NCBI GenBank assembly: GCA_001784585.1
Contig: MFRN01000026.1
Span: 1 to 54,747 of the forward strand
Length of the DNA: 54,747 bases
DNA from: Candidatus Melainabacteria bacterium RIFCSPLOWO2_02_FULL_35_15
Lineage (GTDB): Bacteria; Cyanobacteriota; Vampirovibrionia; 2-02-FULL-35-15
Direction: 5' to 3'
The translations under genes and the position numbers were made by a program. Of the stretch, positions 17,491 to 26,600 are shown piece by piece (position 1 is the first letter of the stretch; each line of letters opens with the position of its first letter). Under the pieces are notes generated by a model, which was not told the origin of the DNA, made no database searches, and saw only the letters and a list, made by a program, of their open reading frames with translations.

Positions 17491-19481
17491 AAAAACTTTA
17501 TCTACTTTTAGTCTTAGTTTTTTTTACAGGCTGCTTAAGTGTCAACGCTGGCGGTCCTTTAGTGGTAAAGAACGGGATGGCTATAACCTATGGAACAAAG
17601 CCTCTTGTTTACAGATATGATCTAGGACCGCTTGGAATATTTAGTAATACAGAAGCAAGACAACTTTTTGAAGACAGATTTATGGACTGGGAGGCAATTC
17701 CTACAGCGTTAAATTCCTTTAAACGTGATAATCCTGACTCTTTAACATTTGATGTTACTGCAAGTAATTTTGATCCCATCCTGAACTCAAAAAATCTTTT
17801 GGGTTATACTCCTGTAATATTTGATAATGATGGATCATTGTTAAATGCTTTCCTGGGAAATGGTGCAGGGAATTCTGTGCTTGGATTATCTGGCCCTATT
17901 ACTGTAAACTCAGGTCCACTGGCAAATCAAATTGCTGAATCGCAAGCTGTATTTAACGGCAGATTTGTAGATGGTATTGATACCCCTGCTAATCCTGAAT
18001 CAAGTATTGATTCTTTTAAAGGCACTATAATCCATGAGTTTGGACATGGTCAGGGTTTAGATCATTCACAGATAAATGTTGAAGCCGTTAAGCCCGCATC
18101 AGGACAGGAAATCAGGGATACAGTTCCATTAATGTTTCCTGTAGCAGTAAATGATTTATTTTTAATTAGGCGGGATGATGCTTCTGCAATTTCTTTACTT
18201 TACCCAAATCAAAGCACACTGGGTAGTTTTGGGACCATAGAAGGAAAACTTCTCAGGCAGGATGGAGTGACACCTGTTCTGGGTGGAAATATAATTGCAA
18301 GGAGTGTAACTGATCCTAAACTGGAAGCAGTTTCATGTGTGTCGGACTATCTGACAGAGGGTGATGGTTTTTACAAATTATTTGCCGTACCTCCGGGACA
18401 ATATACTATTGAAATAGAACCAGTTGATCTTTCATTTACCGGAGGTTCAGGTGTTGGTCCATATACTGCAAGCAAAACAGATAAATCATTCCAAAATCCT
18501 GTCCCAAAAGGATTCTACACCGGAGCAAATAAACCAATAACTCTTGATCAAAGTCAGGCATTAGTAGTCAGTGTAACAGCCGGACAAACAATAAAAAATG
18601 CAAATATTATTGCATCACAAACAGCAGCTTCAAGCACTTCAACCTCAAGTACCTCAAGCACCTCAAGTACATCAAGTTCTTCAAGCAGCGGTTCTTCTGT
18701 TCCTGGTGAAATAAATGAAACTGAGCCAAATGATTCCGTTAATGAAGCTCAAACTGTCACACTGCCGGTTACAATCTCAGGAAATATTGCAAAAGGAGAT
18801 CCGGGAGAACTGGAGCTAAGTACAGAAAGTGGTGAGCAGGTTATAATCAGCGATCTTTTTAAATTTACATTTACTCAGCCTGATTCACTTAATGCCTTAC
18901 TTACTATTCCAAATGATTCAAGCAACGGTGATCTTGATTTGATTTTATTTAATGAAGATGGCTCACAAATAATAGACTCTTCAAGTCAGAACGGAAGAAC
19001 TGATGAGTTAATTAGCACCTCACTTCAGGCAGGTACTTATATTCTGGGAGTTGGAGCATTTTCTGGCTCATCATCATATAAGCTTTCAATAACAAACTTA
19101 GCTGGTGTTCCATCTGTAATACTTTCAGGCCCTACTACGATACTACTCAGTAATCAGGGGGTAAATAAATTTATTATTAAAGCAAATGCATATAATTTTA
19201 CATCCAGAGCAAACTGTAAGATTAAAAAATCAAGTAGCCAGCTTCTTAAAAACGGACTTAAATCATTTTTACTGGATGCAGTAAGAACAAGTAAAAAAAT
19301 CACGTTTAAAATACCATTTATACAAGCTATTGACTTAATAAACAGTCAAACAGAAGAAACAGTTACAATATCAGTAATTTGTTCAAATGGTGCAAGTGAT
19401 GAAATAGATATACTTATCACGCCAAACATACAAAAAATTACAGGAAATAAAACTTACCGGTATATTTTCAGAACCAAGTAA
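17487..19481 (+). CDS. Secreted matrixin-like zinc metalloprotease with PPC domain
   Basis: A 664-residue extracytoplasmic protein. The N-terminus is a signal peptide ending FFTGC, possibly a lipoprotein site with Cys16. The metzincin zinc motif HEFGHGQGLDH is at about residues 183-193, followed by a candidate Met-turn PLMFPVA near 214. Next comes a carboxypeptidase-regulatory-like beta domain (about 240-370), a Ser/Thr-rich linker (about 383-405), and a pre-peptidase C-terminal (PPC) domain with ETEPNDSVNEAQ to about 545. The final 100 residues are unassigned and basic. The likely role is degradation of external protein; the substrate is unknown. Confidence 0.85.
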   Translation: MKKLYLLLVLVFFTGCLSVNAGGPLVVKNGMAITYGTKPLVYRYDLGPLGIFSNTEARQLFEDRFMDWEAIPTALNSFKRDNPDSLTFDVTASNFDPILNSKNLLGYTPVIFDNDGSLLNAFLGNGAGNSVLGLSGPITVNSGPLANQIAESQAVFNGRFVDGIDTPANPESSIDSFKGTIIHEFGHGQGLDHSQINVEAVKPASGQEIRDTVPLMFPVAVNDLFLIRRDDASAISLLYPNQSTLGSFGTIEGKLLRQDGVTPVLGGNIIARSVTDPKLEAVSCVSDYLTEGDGFYKLFAVPPGQYTIEIEPVDLSFTGGSGVGPYTASKTDKSFQNPVPKGFYTGANKPITLDQSQALVVSVTAGQTIKNANIIASQTAASSTSTSSTSSTSSTSSSSSSGSSVPGEINETEPNDSVNEAQTVTLPVTISGNIAKGDPGELELSTESGEQVIISDLFKFTFTQPDSLNALLTIPNDSSNGDLDLILFNEDGSQIIDSSSQNGRTDELISTSLQAGTYILGVGAFSGSSSYKLSITNLAGVPSVILSGPTTILLSNQGVNKFIIKANAYNFTSRANCKIKKSSSQLLKNGLKSFLLDAVRTSKKITFKIPFIQAIDLINSQTEETVTISVICSNGASDEIDILITPNIQKITGNKTYRYIFRTK

Positions 19482-19491
19482 CAGGTAACGT

Positions 19492-19503
19492 TATAAAAAT
19501 CAA
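19492..19503 (+). promoter_or_regulatory. TATAAA box 6 nt before the start codon
   Basis: TATAAA at 19492-19497 is followed by AATCAA and the ATG at 19504. No Shine-Dalgarno sequence is visible in the 22-nt gap. It fits the leaderless geometry seen at three other genes in this window. Confidence 0.45.
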
Positions 19504-20784
19504 ATGTCAAATAAGCCGCCAAAAAAAATATTGCTGGATAATGGCCTTGTAATAATAGCCGAGGAAATTCCGACTGCTTTATCCTGCACATTAAGCATAT
19601 GGGTTAATGCTGGTTCAATTGATGAGGAGGTAAGCAATAACGGCATTTCACATTTTATTGAACACATTGTTTTTAAAGGTACAAAAACAAGGACAGCTCT
19701 AGATATAGCAGAACAAAGTGAAAATGTAGGAGCTAATTTAAATGCTTTTACAGACAGAGAACATACTTGTTATCATACAAGGGTTTTAAGCGAGCATATT
19801 TCTGTAGCACTTGAATTATTTTTAGATATGTTATTTAATCCAAAACTTGACGAAAATGATTTTGAGCTTGAAAGGCAGGTGATTTTAGAAGAAATTAAAA
19901 TGTATGAAGATACTCCTGAAGATTTGGTTCAGGATTTTTTGTTTGAAATTATATGGAAAGAACACCCGCTTGGAAAGCCTGTTACAGGCACCACAAAATC
20001 AATTTCAGATCTTAAAAAAGATCTTGTTATAAAATATCTGAATAATTTATATACTCCGGATAACATGGTTATTTCAGTAGCAGGAAAATTTAATCTTGAC
20101 GAAATTATAAAACAGGCAGAAAAATTTGTTTCCCATATTAAAAGAAAAAATAAAAAGGTTGAACCTCCTCCATTAATTCTCACACCGGATATTTTTATCA
20201 AAGCAAAGGAATTAGAACAGTTACACTTAAGCTTCGCCACTAAAGGCGTTTCTGTATTTGAAGAAGACAGGTATGTTTTAGCCGTAATCGACATTGCTCT
20301 TGGGGGTGGAATGAGCTCCAGGTTATTTCAGGAAATAAGGGAAAAAAGAGGACTGGCATATTCTATTTCATCTTATTACCACACAAATAAACTTGGAGGA
20401 TTATTCGGGGTATATGCTGCTACTACAAGCAAGGATGCAGGCGGAGTTACAGACTTAATTCTTAAGGAGTTAAAAGCTATAAAAAAGAATGGCTTAAAAG
20501 CTGACGAGCTTGACAGGGCAAAAATGCAGCTTAAAACCAGTTTGTTTTTAGAGCTTGAATCAAACCAGGTAAGAGCATTCAGGAATGCATTATATTCACT
20601 TTATTATAATAAATTTTTTACAATTGATGAAATAAATACCTCTGTCCAGTCAATTACAAATGAAAGAGTTGCTAAGCTGGCAAATGAATTATTTGATTCA
20701 AAATATTTTACACTTACCCTTCTTGGACCAAAAGGCGGATTGCCAACTAAAACACAGCTCGAGGATGTGATTAAAAAATATTAA
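19504..20784 (+). CDS. M16 family zinc peptidase (processing peptidase/pitrilysin type)
   Basis: An inverted-zincin protease. The HxxEH motif is HFIEHIVFKGT at residues 50-60, and the third metal ligand lies in the downstream helix with RQVILEEIKMYEDTPED. The second, inactive M16 half carries GGGMSSRLFQEIREKRGLAYSI. The length of 426 residues matches the short bacterial YmxG/PepR-type members. There is no signal peptide, so it is probably cytosolic. The 3' end overlaps the convergent amidotransferase gene by 14 nt. Confidence 0.93.
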   Translation: MSNKPPKKILLDNGLVIIAEEIPTALSCTLSIWVNAGSIDEEVSNNGISHFIEHIVFKGTKTRTALDIAEQSENVGANLNAFTDREHTCYHTRVLSEHISVALELFLDMLFNPKLDENDFELERQVILEEIKMYEDTPEDLVQDFLFEIIWKEHPLGKPVTGTTKSISDLKKDLVIKYLNNLYTPDNMVISVAGKFNLDEIIKQAEKFVSHIKRKNKKVEPPPLILTPDIFIKAKELEQLHLSFATKGVSVFEEDRYVLAVIDIALGGGMSSRLFQEIREKRGLAYSISSYYHTNKLGGLFGVYAATTSKDAGGVTDLILKELKAIKKNGLKADELDRAKMQLKTSLFLELESNQVRAFRNALYSLYYNKFFTIDEINTSVQSITNERVAKLANELFDSKYFTLTLLGPKGGLPTKTQLEDVIKKY

Positions 20785-21493
20785 TTGTTTTTCTGTGAGC
20801 AAGTTCCTCAAGCTCATCATTTAAAATAACTTCAGGCATCTTAAGTCCTTTTCGTTCCAGAGCTAATCTGATTAATTTATCTGCCAGATGTGGATTTTTA
20901 GGTAAAAGTGCTCCATGCAGGTATGTACCAAACACATTTTTATATCTGATTCCTTCAAAACCATCTTCTCCGTTATTTCCACTACCACGAATAATTTTTG
21001 CAAAAGGTTTAACTGAAGAGCCCGGATAAGTTTTGCCGCTGTGGTTTTCGAAGCCAACAATTGTATTCTTTGACTCAATCTCTTTACACAATACATTTCC
21101 AATCATTCTTTTATTACCAGCGATCGTATAAAGATCCAATGCATCTATGCCTGGTATTTCAGAACCATCTTGTGCTCTGTAATACTTACCGAGTAACTGG
21201 TAACCGCCACAGACAGCTAAAAAAACCACATTGTCTTCGATTAAATCAGTCAGCTCTTTCTTCTTCATCTGAAGATCATTTGACACTAAAACCTGCTGTT
21301 GATCCTGACCGCCCCCCATAAAAAAAATATCAAAGTTTTTACCTTGTAAATCTTCATTGGGGCTAATGGCTGTCACATTTAAATTAATACCTCTAGCCTG
21401 ACATCTGAAAGACAAAGTTAATACATTCCCTCTGTCACCATAAATATTCAGAAGTTTAGGATAAAGATAAGCAAGTTCAAGTATTAACGACAT
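20771..21493 (-). CDS. gatD: GatD-like type 1 glutamine amidotransferase
   Basis: GatD supplies ammonia to MurT, which amidates the D-glutamate of lipid II. This protein has the CobB/CobQ-like amidotransferase fold, with the nucleophile segment FLAVCGGYQLLG (Cys at about 95) and a catalytic His in FGTYLHGALL. The N-terminus LILELAYLYPKLLNIYGDRGN is typical of GatD. The length of 240 residues fits. MurT, usually the adjacent gene, is not in the window. The start at 21493 is 44 nt from the divergent small gene at 21538. Confidence 0.85.
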   Translation of the reverse strand: MSLILELAYLYPKLLNIYGDRGNVLTLSFRCQARGINLNVTAISPNEDLQGKNFDIFFMGGGQDQQQVLVSNDLQMKKKELTDLIEDNVVFLAVCGGYQLLGKYYRAQDGSEIPGIDALDLYTIAGNKRMIGNVLCKEIESKNTIVGFENHSGKTYPGSSVKPFAKIIRGSGNNGEDGFEGIRYKNVFGTYLHGALLPKNPHLADKLIRLALERKGLKMPEVILNDELEELAHRKTINIF

Positions 21494-21526
21494 ATGTTAT
21501 ATAATAATTTACGTTATTAAGGAAAT

Positions 21527-21530
21527 GAGG
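21527..21530 (+). promoter_or_regulatory. Shine-Dalgarno supporting the 21538 start
   Basis: GAGG at 21527-21530 lies 7 nt before the ATG at 21538. It supports translation of the small two-gene unit that follows. Confidence 0.5.
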
Positions 21531-21537
21531 TAAGCAA

Positions 21538-21759
21538 ATGTCAGATTCAGTAAAGAAGGCTATTAAATTATACAAAGATAACAAAAAAAAGATAGGCGAT
21601 TTTATAAAATGGTCAGATAAACAAGTTCTAGCTATCAGGGATAAAATGAGGAAAGTATCCAGAAAAAACCGTGGTAAGTGGACACTTGAGTTTTATGAAT
21701 CGCTACAGTTAATCAATAAAGAAAGCCTAAAAAGAAAATTAACCCAAAAGACTGCATGA
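21538..21759 (+). CDS. Small basic protein, 73 aa
   Basis: A Lys/Arg-rich, helix-prone protein (KKAIKLYKDNKKKIGDF and LRAIRDKMRKVSRKNRG-like segments). It has no membrane segment or recognised domain. It has a good Shine-Dalgarno sequence and overlaps the next small gene by ATGA (21756-21759). Nucleic-acid binding is possible from the charge but not shown. The pairing of two small, overlapping, hydrophilic genes is compatible with a toxin-antitoxin or regulator pair, though nothing in either sequence proves it. Confidence 0.6.
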   Translation: MSDSVKKAIKLYKDNKKKIGDFIKWSDKQVLAIRDKMRKVSRKNRGKWTLEFYESLQLINKESLKRKLTQKTA

Positions 21760-21962
21760 CATCGAGAAGAAAATTCATGGGTGCAGATATTGATCTGGTT
21801 TTAAAAGGTGAGCTGGAAATTGATAAATTTTGTGCTACAAGAAACGTCAGCCCGAGAACTGCTTATGTCTGGTGCTTAGAACGTGCCACCACAGAAGAAC
21901 AGTGCGAAAAAGTTAAACGGTGGATGAAGGAATATTTTGATAAGGGTGTAGGTTTAATTTAA
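21756..21962 (+). CDS. Small protein with possible helix-turn-helix, 68 aa
   Basis: Coupled to the previous gene by an ATGA overlap. Residues about 18-45 (ELEIDKFCATRNVSPRTAYVWC) have the helix, tight turn and helix spacing of a small DNA-binding fold. The C-terminus is a charged helix. Its TAA shares TTAA (21959-21962) with the stop of the convergent Cys-rich gene. No family is recognised. Confidence 0.6.
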   Translation: MTSRRKFMGADIDLVLKGELEIDKFCATRNVSPRTAYVWCLERATTEEQCEKVKRWMKEYFDKGVGLI

Positions 21963-22414
21963 TTATAAGTCACATTACTTATTTCCCAGGCATATTCACA
22001 AACCGGATTTGAGCCATTTTCACAGCTGCGCCCACTTAGCTCGTTACTGTTTCCAGGACATTTTGGTATTTTACCTTCTGAACAGTAAGCCATATCATCC
22101 TTCCAGGTTACATATTCGACACAACCAACCTCAACATTTTTTGGCGCAGGAAAATCACTACCTTCAATAACACATACAGGCTCTCCATCACACGGTTGCA
22201 AAGGAATATATTTTACATCTTTATTAATATTGTTTGTATCCAAATTAAAACTCAGACAAGCTGCTTCTTCATTTTCTCCACAAATTATTTTACCTTCCTT
22301 GCTGCAGGCTGGTGGCATTGAATATTTCAACCCTTTCATATCAGCAAAACATATATTGAAAGATAGTAAACCCCCCATAAATAAAGACAAAGATAGCCTG
22401 ATACACCTGCCCAT
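21959..22414 (-). CDS. Secreted Cys-rich protein, 151 aa
   Basis: It has a signal peptide (LSLSLFMGGLLSFNICFA, cut near residue 24) and a mature domain of about 127 residues with ten Cys, enough for five disulfides. Cys-containing pieces include PPACSKEGKIICGE, PCDGEPVC and SCENGSNPVC. No family is recognised. It lies 49 nt downstream of rph on the same strand and may be transcribed with it. It is probably extracytoplasmic and disulfide-stabilised. Confidence 0.7.
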   Translation of the reverse strand: MGRCIRLSLSLFMGGLLSFNICFADMKGLKYSMPPACSKEGKIICGENEEAACLSFNLDTNNINKDVKYIPLQPCDGEPVCVIEGSDFPAPKNVEVGCVEYVTWKDDMAYCSEGKIPKCPGNSNELSGRSCENGSNPVCEYAWEISNVTYN

Positions 22415-22463
22415 AACTCAGGTATCGTTCTTTTGTACTGGATCTTTAAAAAATAGTTACTGG

Positions 22464-23180
22464 TTATCCCGTGATTTCAATTTGTTTTTTTATTATTTCC
22501 TGAATTCCTTTATAAGCCAGCTCTACCATTTGATTAACTAAGCTCTGACTAAAAGGCTTCCCTTCAGCAGTCATCTGAAGTTCTATAATCTGCCCGGATT
22601 TATTCATAACTACATTACAGTCAACTTCTGCTTTTGAATCTTCATTATATGAAAGATCAAGTAAGAGGTCCCCATTTACCACCCCTACACTTACAGCTGC
22701 TACTGGTTCTATAAGAGGTATTTTTGCAATAAGTCCTTTATCTTTTAATCTGGAAAGTGCTTTATAGCTAGCTATAAATCCTCCGCATATACTGGCCACT
22801 CTGGTCGAAGCATCTGCATTGATTACATCTGCATCAATAGCAATTGTTCGGGGCCCGAATTCATTTAAATTAAATGCTGCTCGCAGACTTCTCCCAATAA
22901 GCCTTTGAATTTCATTTGTTCTTCCTGATGGTTTTCCTTTTGTAACTTCTCTTTGACTACGTGGCCTGGTAGAACCTGGTAGTAATGAGTATTCTGATGT
23001 AAGCCAGCCTTTATTTTTACCTTCCAGAAAAGGAGGTACTTTTTCATCAATCATTGCAGTAACCAGAACTTTTGTCTGACCAAGCTCTACTAAAACTGAA
23101 CCGTCTGCATTTGGTGCAAAGCCTGATTTAAAGACCAAAGGTCGTAATTCGTTATTTTTACGGTTGTCAGGTCTTGGCAT
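22464..23180 (-). CDS. rph: Ribonuclease PH
   Basis: A phosphorolytic 3'-5' exoribonuclease that trims tRNA precursors, active as a hexamer. The sequence shows RPDNRKNNELRPLVF at the start, SEYSLLPGSTRPRSQRE with the phosphate-site arginines, and GRTNEIQRLIGRSLRA, then DADVINADASTR. The length of 238 residues is normal. A TGCTAAAAT extended -10 on the minus strand lies 8 nt before the ATG, and an inverted repeat lies just upstream of it. The leader would then be zero to one base long, and no Shine-Dalgarno sequence is visible. Confidence 0.96.
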   Translation of the reverse strand: MPRPDNRKNNELRPLVFKSGFAPNADGSVLVELGQTKVLVTAMIDEKVPPFLEGKNKGWLTSEYSLLPGSTRPRSQREVTKGKPSGRTNEIQRLIGRSLRAAFNLNEFGPRTIAIDADVINADASTRVASICGGFIASYKALSRLKDKGLIAKIPLIEPVAAVSVGVVNGDLLLDLSYNEDSKAEVDCNVVMNKSGQIIELQMTAEGKPFSQSLVNQMVELAYKGIQEIIKKQIEITG

Positions 23181-23188
23181 AGGGGTTT

Positions 23189-23194
23189 ATTTTA
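23189..23194 (-). promoter_or_regulatory. Extended -10 box of rph
   Basis: On the minus strand TAAAAT (with upstream TGC) lies 8 nt before the rph ATG. It predicts a start of transcription at or next to the start codon. Confidence 0.45.
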
Positions 23195-23198
23195 GCAT

Positions 23199-23229
23199 TT
23201 CCTGACAGCAAAATTATTTTCGTCAGGAA
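23199..23229. repeat. Inverted repeat upstream of rph
   Basis: Arms TTCCTGAC (23199-23206) and GTCAGGAA (23222-23229) are perfect over 8 bp, with a 15-base A+T-rich spacer. The repeat sits upstream of and next to the rph -10 box. That is the position of an operator or of a 5' hairpin of an upstream transcript, not of an rph terminator. Confidence 0.5.
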
Positions 23230-23290
23230 TTTATTATTCTACGATTAAATCCAGGTTCAGTCCTAAAGAATTATTAGGAAATTTAACTGT

Positions 23291-23380
23291 TTGATAACCA
23301 CAGAGTCTTATAGTATTGGGTATAAAGGCTGTAGGGGAGGCCCGGAGTTACCGACATCAGGTTCAAGAAAGGTAAAAGCC
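23291..23380 (+). ncRNA. Possible structured leader, weakly GEMM-like
   Basis: The 90 bases before the 77-aa gene are richer in G than the surroundings. They contain ATAACC, then GGGTATAAAGGC, and end with CCGGAGTTACCGA. The order and 3' end are similar to the c-di-GMP-I (GEMM) aptamer pattern AAACC, GGGACGCAAAGCC, CGGGGTTACCGA. The canonical GNRA loop and GCAAAG are missing. The frame can also be read as coding from a TTG at 23291. This is a weak call. Confidence 0.2.
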
Positions 23381-23614
23381 ATGATTTACAATCCAATATT
23401 CGAAGAAGAAAAGGGGAAAAAATTGGAATTCAAGCAGCTTAAAAAAGAAATTAAGCACCGTGCCAGAAAAGAAAGCATGAAGCAGGTAATGGACAGAGTT
23501 TATCACTTACTGCAAAAGAAACCAGTTTTAACTCTTACAGCTCTGCTTCATCCGATAGTAAATTTATTTAAATTTACAAAGAAGAATGAAGAACAAATAG
23601 TAGAAAAGACTTAA
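23381..23614 (+). CDS. Small basic helical protein, 77 aa
   Basis: The ATG at 23381 has AAAGG about 9 nt upstream and begins MIYNPIFEEEKGKKLEF. The protein is charged and helical, with one amphipathic or weakly hydrophobic stretch (VLTLTALLHPIVNLF, about residues 49-63) that could touch a membrane. A TTG at 23291 would extend it by 30 residues in frame, but those residues are of atypical composition. I prefer the ATG. No family is recognised. It converges with the 1455-aa gene across 21 nt. Confidence 0.55.
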   Translation: MIYNPIFEEEKGKKLEFKQLKKEIKHRARKESMKQVMDRVYHLLQKKPVLTLTALLHPIVNLFKFTKKNEEQIVEKT

Positions 23615-23635
23615 ACCCTGTAGAACTTTAACAAA

Positions 23636-26600
23636 TTATGCAGCATCTTTTTGTACTTGTACAAACGGTAAAGTCGCAGTACTATGTGAATTTTTACCGT
23701 TATTTTTCTTCTTAAGGAAGAACTGATCATTTTCAAATAATATCTGTTCAGCAAGATCCAATGAGTTCATTTTGTCTTCTTCAGCAACACTCATTTTCAT
23801 TTTTGGAAAACCAAAATATGTACCTAATGCAAAAGTATCAAACAGTGATGCAGCCCAATCTTTTTCCAAAGGAAGCCAGGAAAGTAAAGCAAACATAGAA
23901 CCAGCAAATACCTGTCCATATCCGGCTCTTTCAGGATTATACTTAATAGTTTTCCCGTCAAGACCAAGACCTCTTGTCATTTGTGGTAAGCCATTTTGAT
24001 TTGCTGCTACTTCAAGGCCATTTAATATAATTGGAAGAGATTGTACAAATGTTGCCCCTGACATCAGCCATTTCCCGACATTATTAAATCCACTTTCAGT
24101 AATCTCACCAAATTTTTCCATTCTTCCAAAAAGACCAGCACCAATTGCACCAAGTCCACCTAAAACACCAGCTAAAGAAAATAAATGTCCGGTACTCGGT
24201 ATAGTAAAACAGGCATTTCCTGATTTATCTGAGACTCTATTTTTAAACTGGAAAATAAGCTTAGGGTGCATTATAGTTTGTTTAAGCATATATATTGTAG
24301 TTAAAATTGAGCTTGATAAACTCCCTACAAAATTTCCAATAAATTGAGGTAGTCCTGCATTTGCTACAGCTTTGCTAATAGGCAGCATAATTTTTTCAGT
24401 ATTAAATCTGGTTACATCAACCTGGAATGGCCTTGGGTCTAAAATTCCTTTTACTGGTTTATCAGCTTTTATTTCTTCTTCGGTAAGAATATTTGAGCTT
24501 AATTGTCTTTGAGCATTTTGTATTCCCCTGCCTGTAAGTAAAAACAAGTTTGAAAATGCATATCCAATATGTTTTGGACCATTTGGTAAAAATAAGGCAG
24601 AAAATATATTCCCAAGCTCACCTATAGTTATTGAGTAATATTTATTTACATTTAAGACTCCTCTTAATGCTCCTGCTCCTGCTGAAATTGCCCTGACTGT
24701 CTGAGACATCCAGTACCCAAATGAATAAATTGATTCCTGAGTGCCATCAAACAATTTGCTGCTTAATCTTATTAAGCCACCAATACTTAATAAACCTCCG
24801 CATACTGCAAGAGTTGAGCTAAAAATATTTGGAAGCTTTGTAATAAGTGATCTTAGATTTTTTTGACCTTTTTCAGTATTTCCAAAACCCAGCAAACCAG
24901 TTAACCATTTACGTTCGAACAAACCTTTAATTGCTGGTTGAGGTGGTAAAGCTGGTTCTTCAGTAACACATTTTTTTATTAAAAAATCAGGATCGTCAAA
25001 TACCTCAAAAGTATCTTTATAAACAAGGATTCCAAAAATACCATTTTTTGCTTCATTTGAAATAATTCTTTTTGTTAAAGATTCTTCATCACCTGTAAAT
25101 CGTTTACCATTTTTAGTAGCAAGCGATCTGTCTTTTTCCATCCTATAATATTTTTCCCCTGACTGCGAATTAAAATATTCAAAATAAACACTGGAATCAG
25201 ACACATAATCTGACATATATTTACTTCTTTTTAATTCTTCAATACAAACTTTGTAATGCTTAACTAACTGGTTTTGTTCAGGAGTTACTCCTTTGTCATC
25301 CAAAGCAACTGCTTGGTTAAACTCAGTCCAGTCAAAGTATGGATTAATTTTTGTCAGCCATCCTACACCATAAGCCAGGCTCATTATTTGTTCTCCTGGC
25401 TGTTCAAAATAATAGGTTCTAGGCTGAAGAAACAGCCAGATTTCTCTTCTTATTTCTTCTTCAGAATAAGTTTTATCATCAAGAGGAGTAACTTTAAAAT
25501 AACCGTCTTTATCCTTACTACTCCTGTCTATATCAATAATTTTCTGGTATCTGCCACCTTCAAGTTTTTTAAGTCCAAAAATACCCTGTTCACTATAATC
25601 TTCTGAAAATATTTCATACTGACCTTTCCTTGCTCTTTCTACATCTTCAGTACGCTTATTTATAGTATCCTTTATGTAATCATGTTCTCCGATATTATGA
25701 TAAATCTGGACAGCACCACCGCCTATTTTAATATTATTTATAGTAATAACTGAATGAAGAGCTTCCCTGTGGGCAGGGACATCGCTTTTACTGTCTCCAA
25801 AAGTAAAAATTATTTTTTTCTTTTTTATTCGTTCCTGCGGCTTTGGAATAGCTTCTGATTTTGGCAGGCAAATTGTTAATTCCCAATATCCCGGTCCCCA
25901 CGGTCTTAGAGGAGTACGCTTATCTTCAAATGAAAAAATTGGAACCCTGACTTCATCACCATTGTACTTAAGTTTATAATTAACACAAAATAATGCATCG
26001 GCATAAAAACATTTTTCATCCTCATTAACAAGAGATCGTAAAAAGTCATCTTCAAAAGTAGAATCTATATATTTAATAACATCTTTTCCTATACCTGTTG
26101 ATTTATCAAATTCTTTCCTTAGCCATTCGACATAATCATATACGTCCATACTGCCGGTTTCGCTTTGTAATTTTGTTATAAAAGTACTACTGAATTCCAG
26201 TTTTTTCTCATCATCACAGTTGAAAATAGGATTATTAGAAAATTCTTCTCTGCTATAGTTCATTTCCAGGTATTTTAATATCTTCCACTGTAGAAAACCT
26301 TTTGCACCTTGATTTTTATAGACGCCTCTTGCTTTCTCAATAAAAGCTTTCATGTTTTCATCATTTTTTCGAATTTGATAATTTAAATCTCTTATATAAC
26401 TTCTTGCTCCTTCTTGATTTTCAATATCTTTTAAAGTCCAAATAGCTTCGTCAATTGTTTCAGGATGCGGAATATTTCTAGAATCTCTTATGTGTACACA
26501 TGCCGATAAATCATCAGCATCTTTTATTTTTTCAAGGAATAGTCCTGGATTTCCTTTAAGGCACTTAAAGTAATTTATACACTCTCTTTCTATGCCATAG

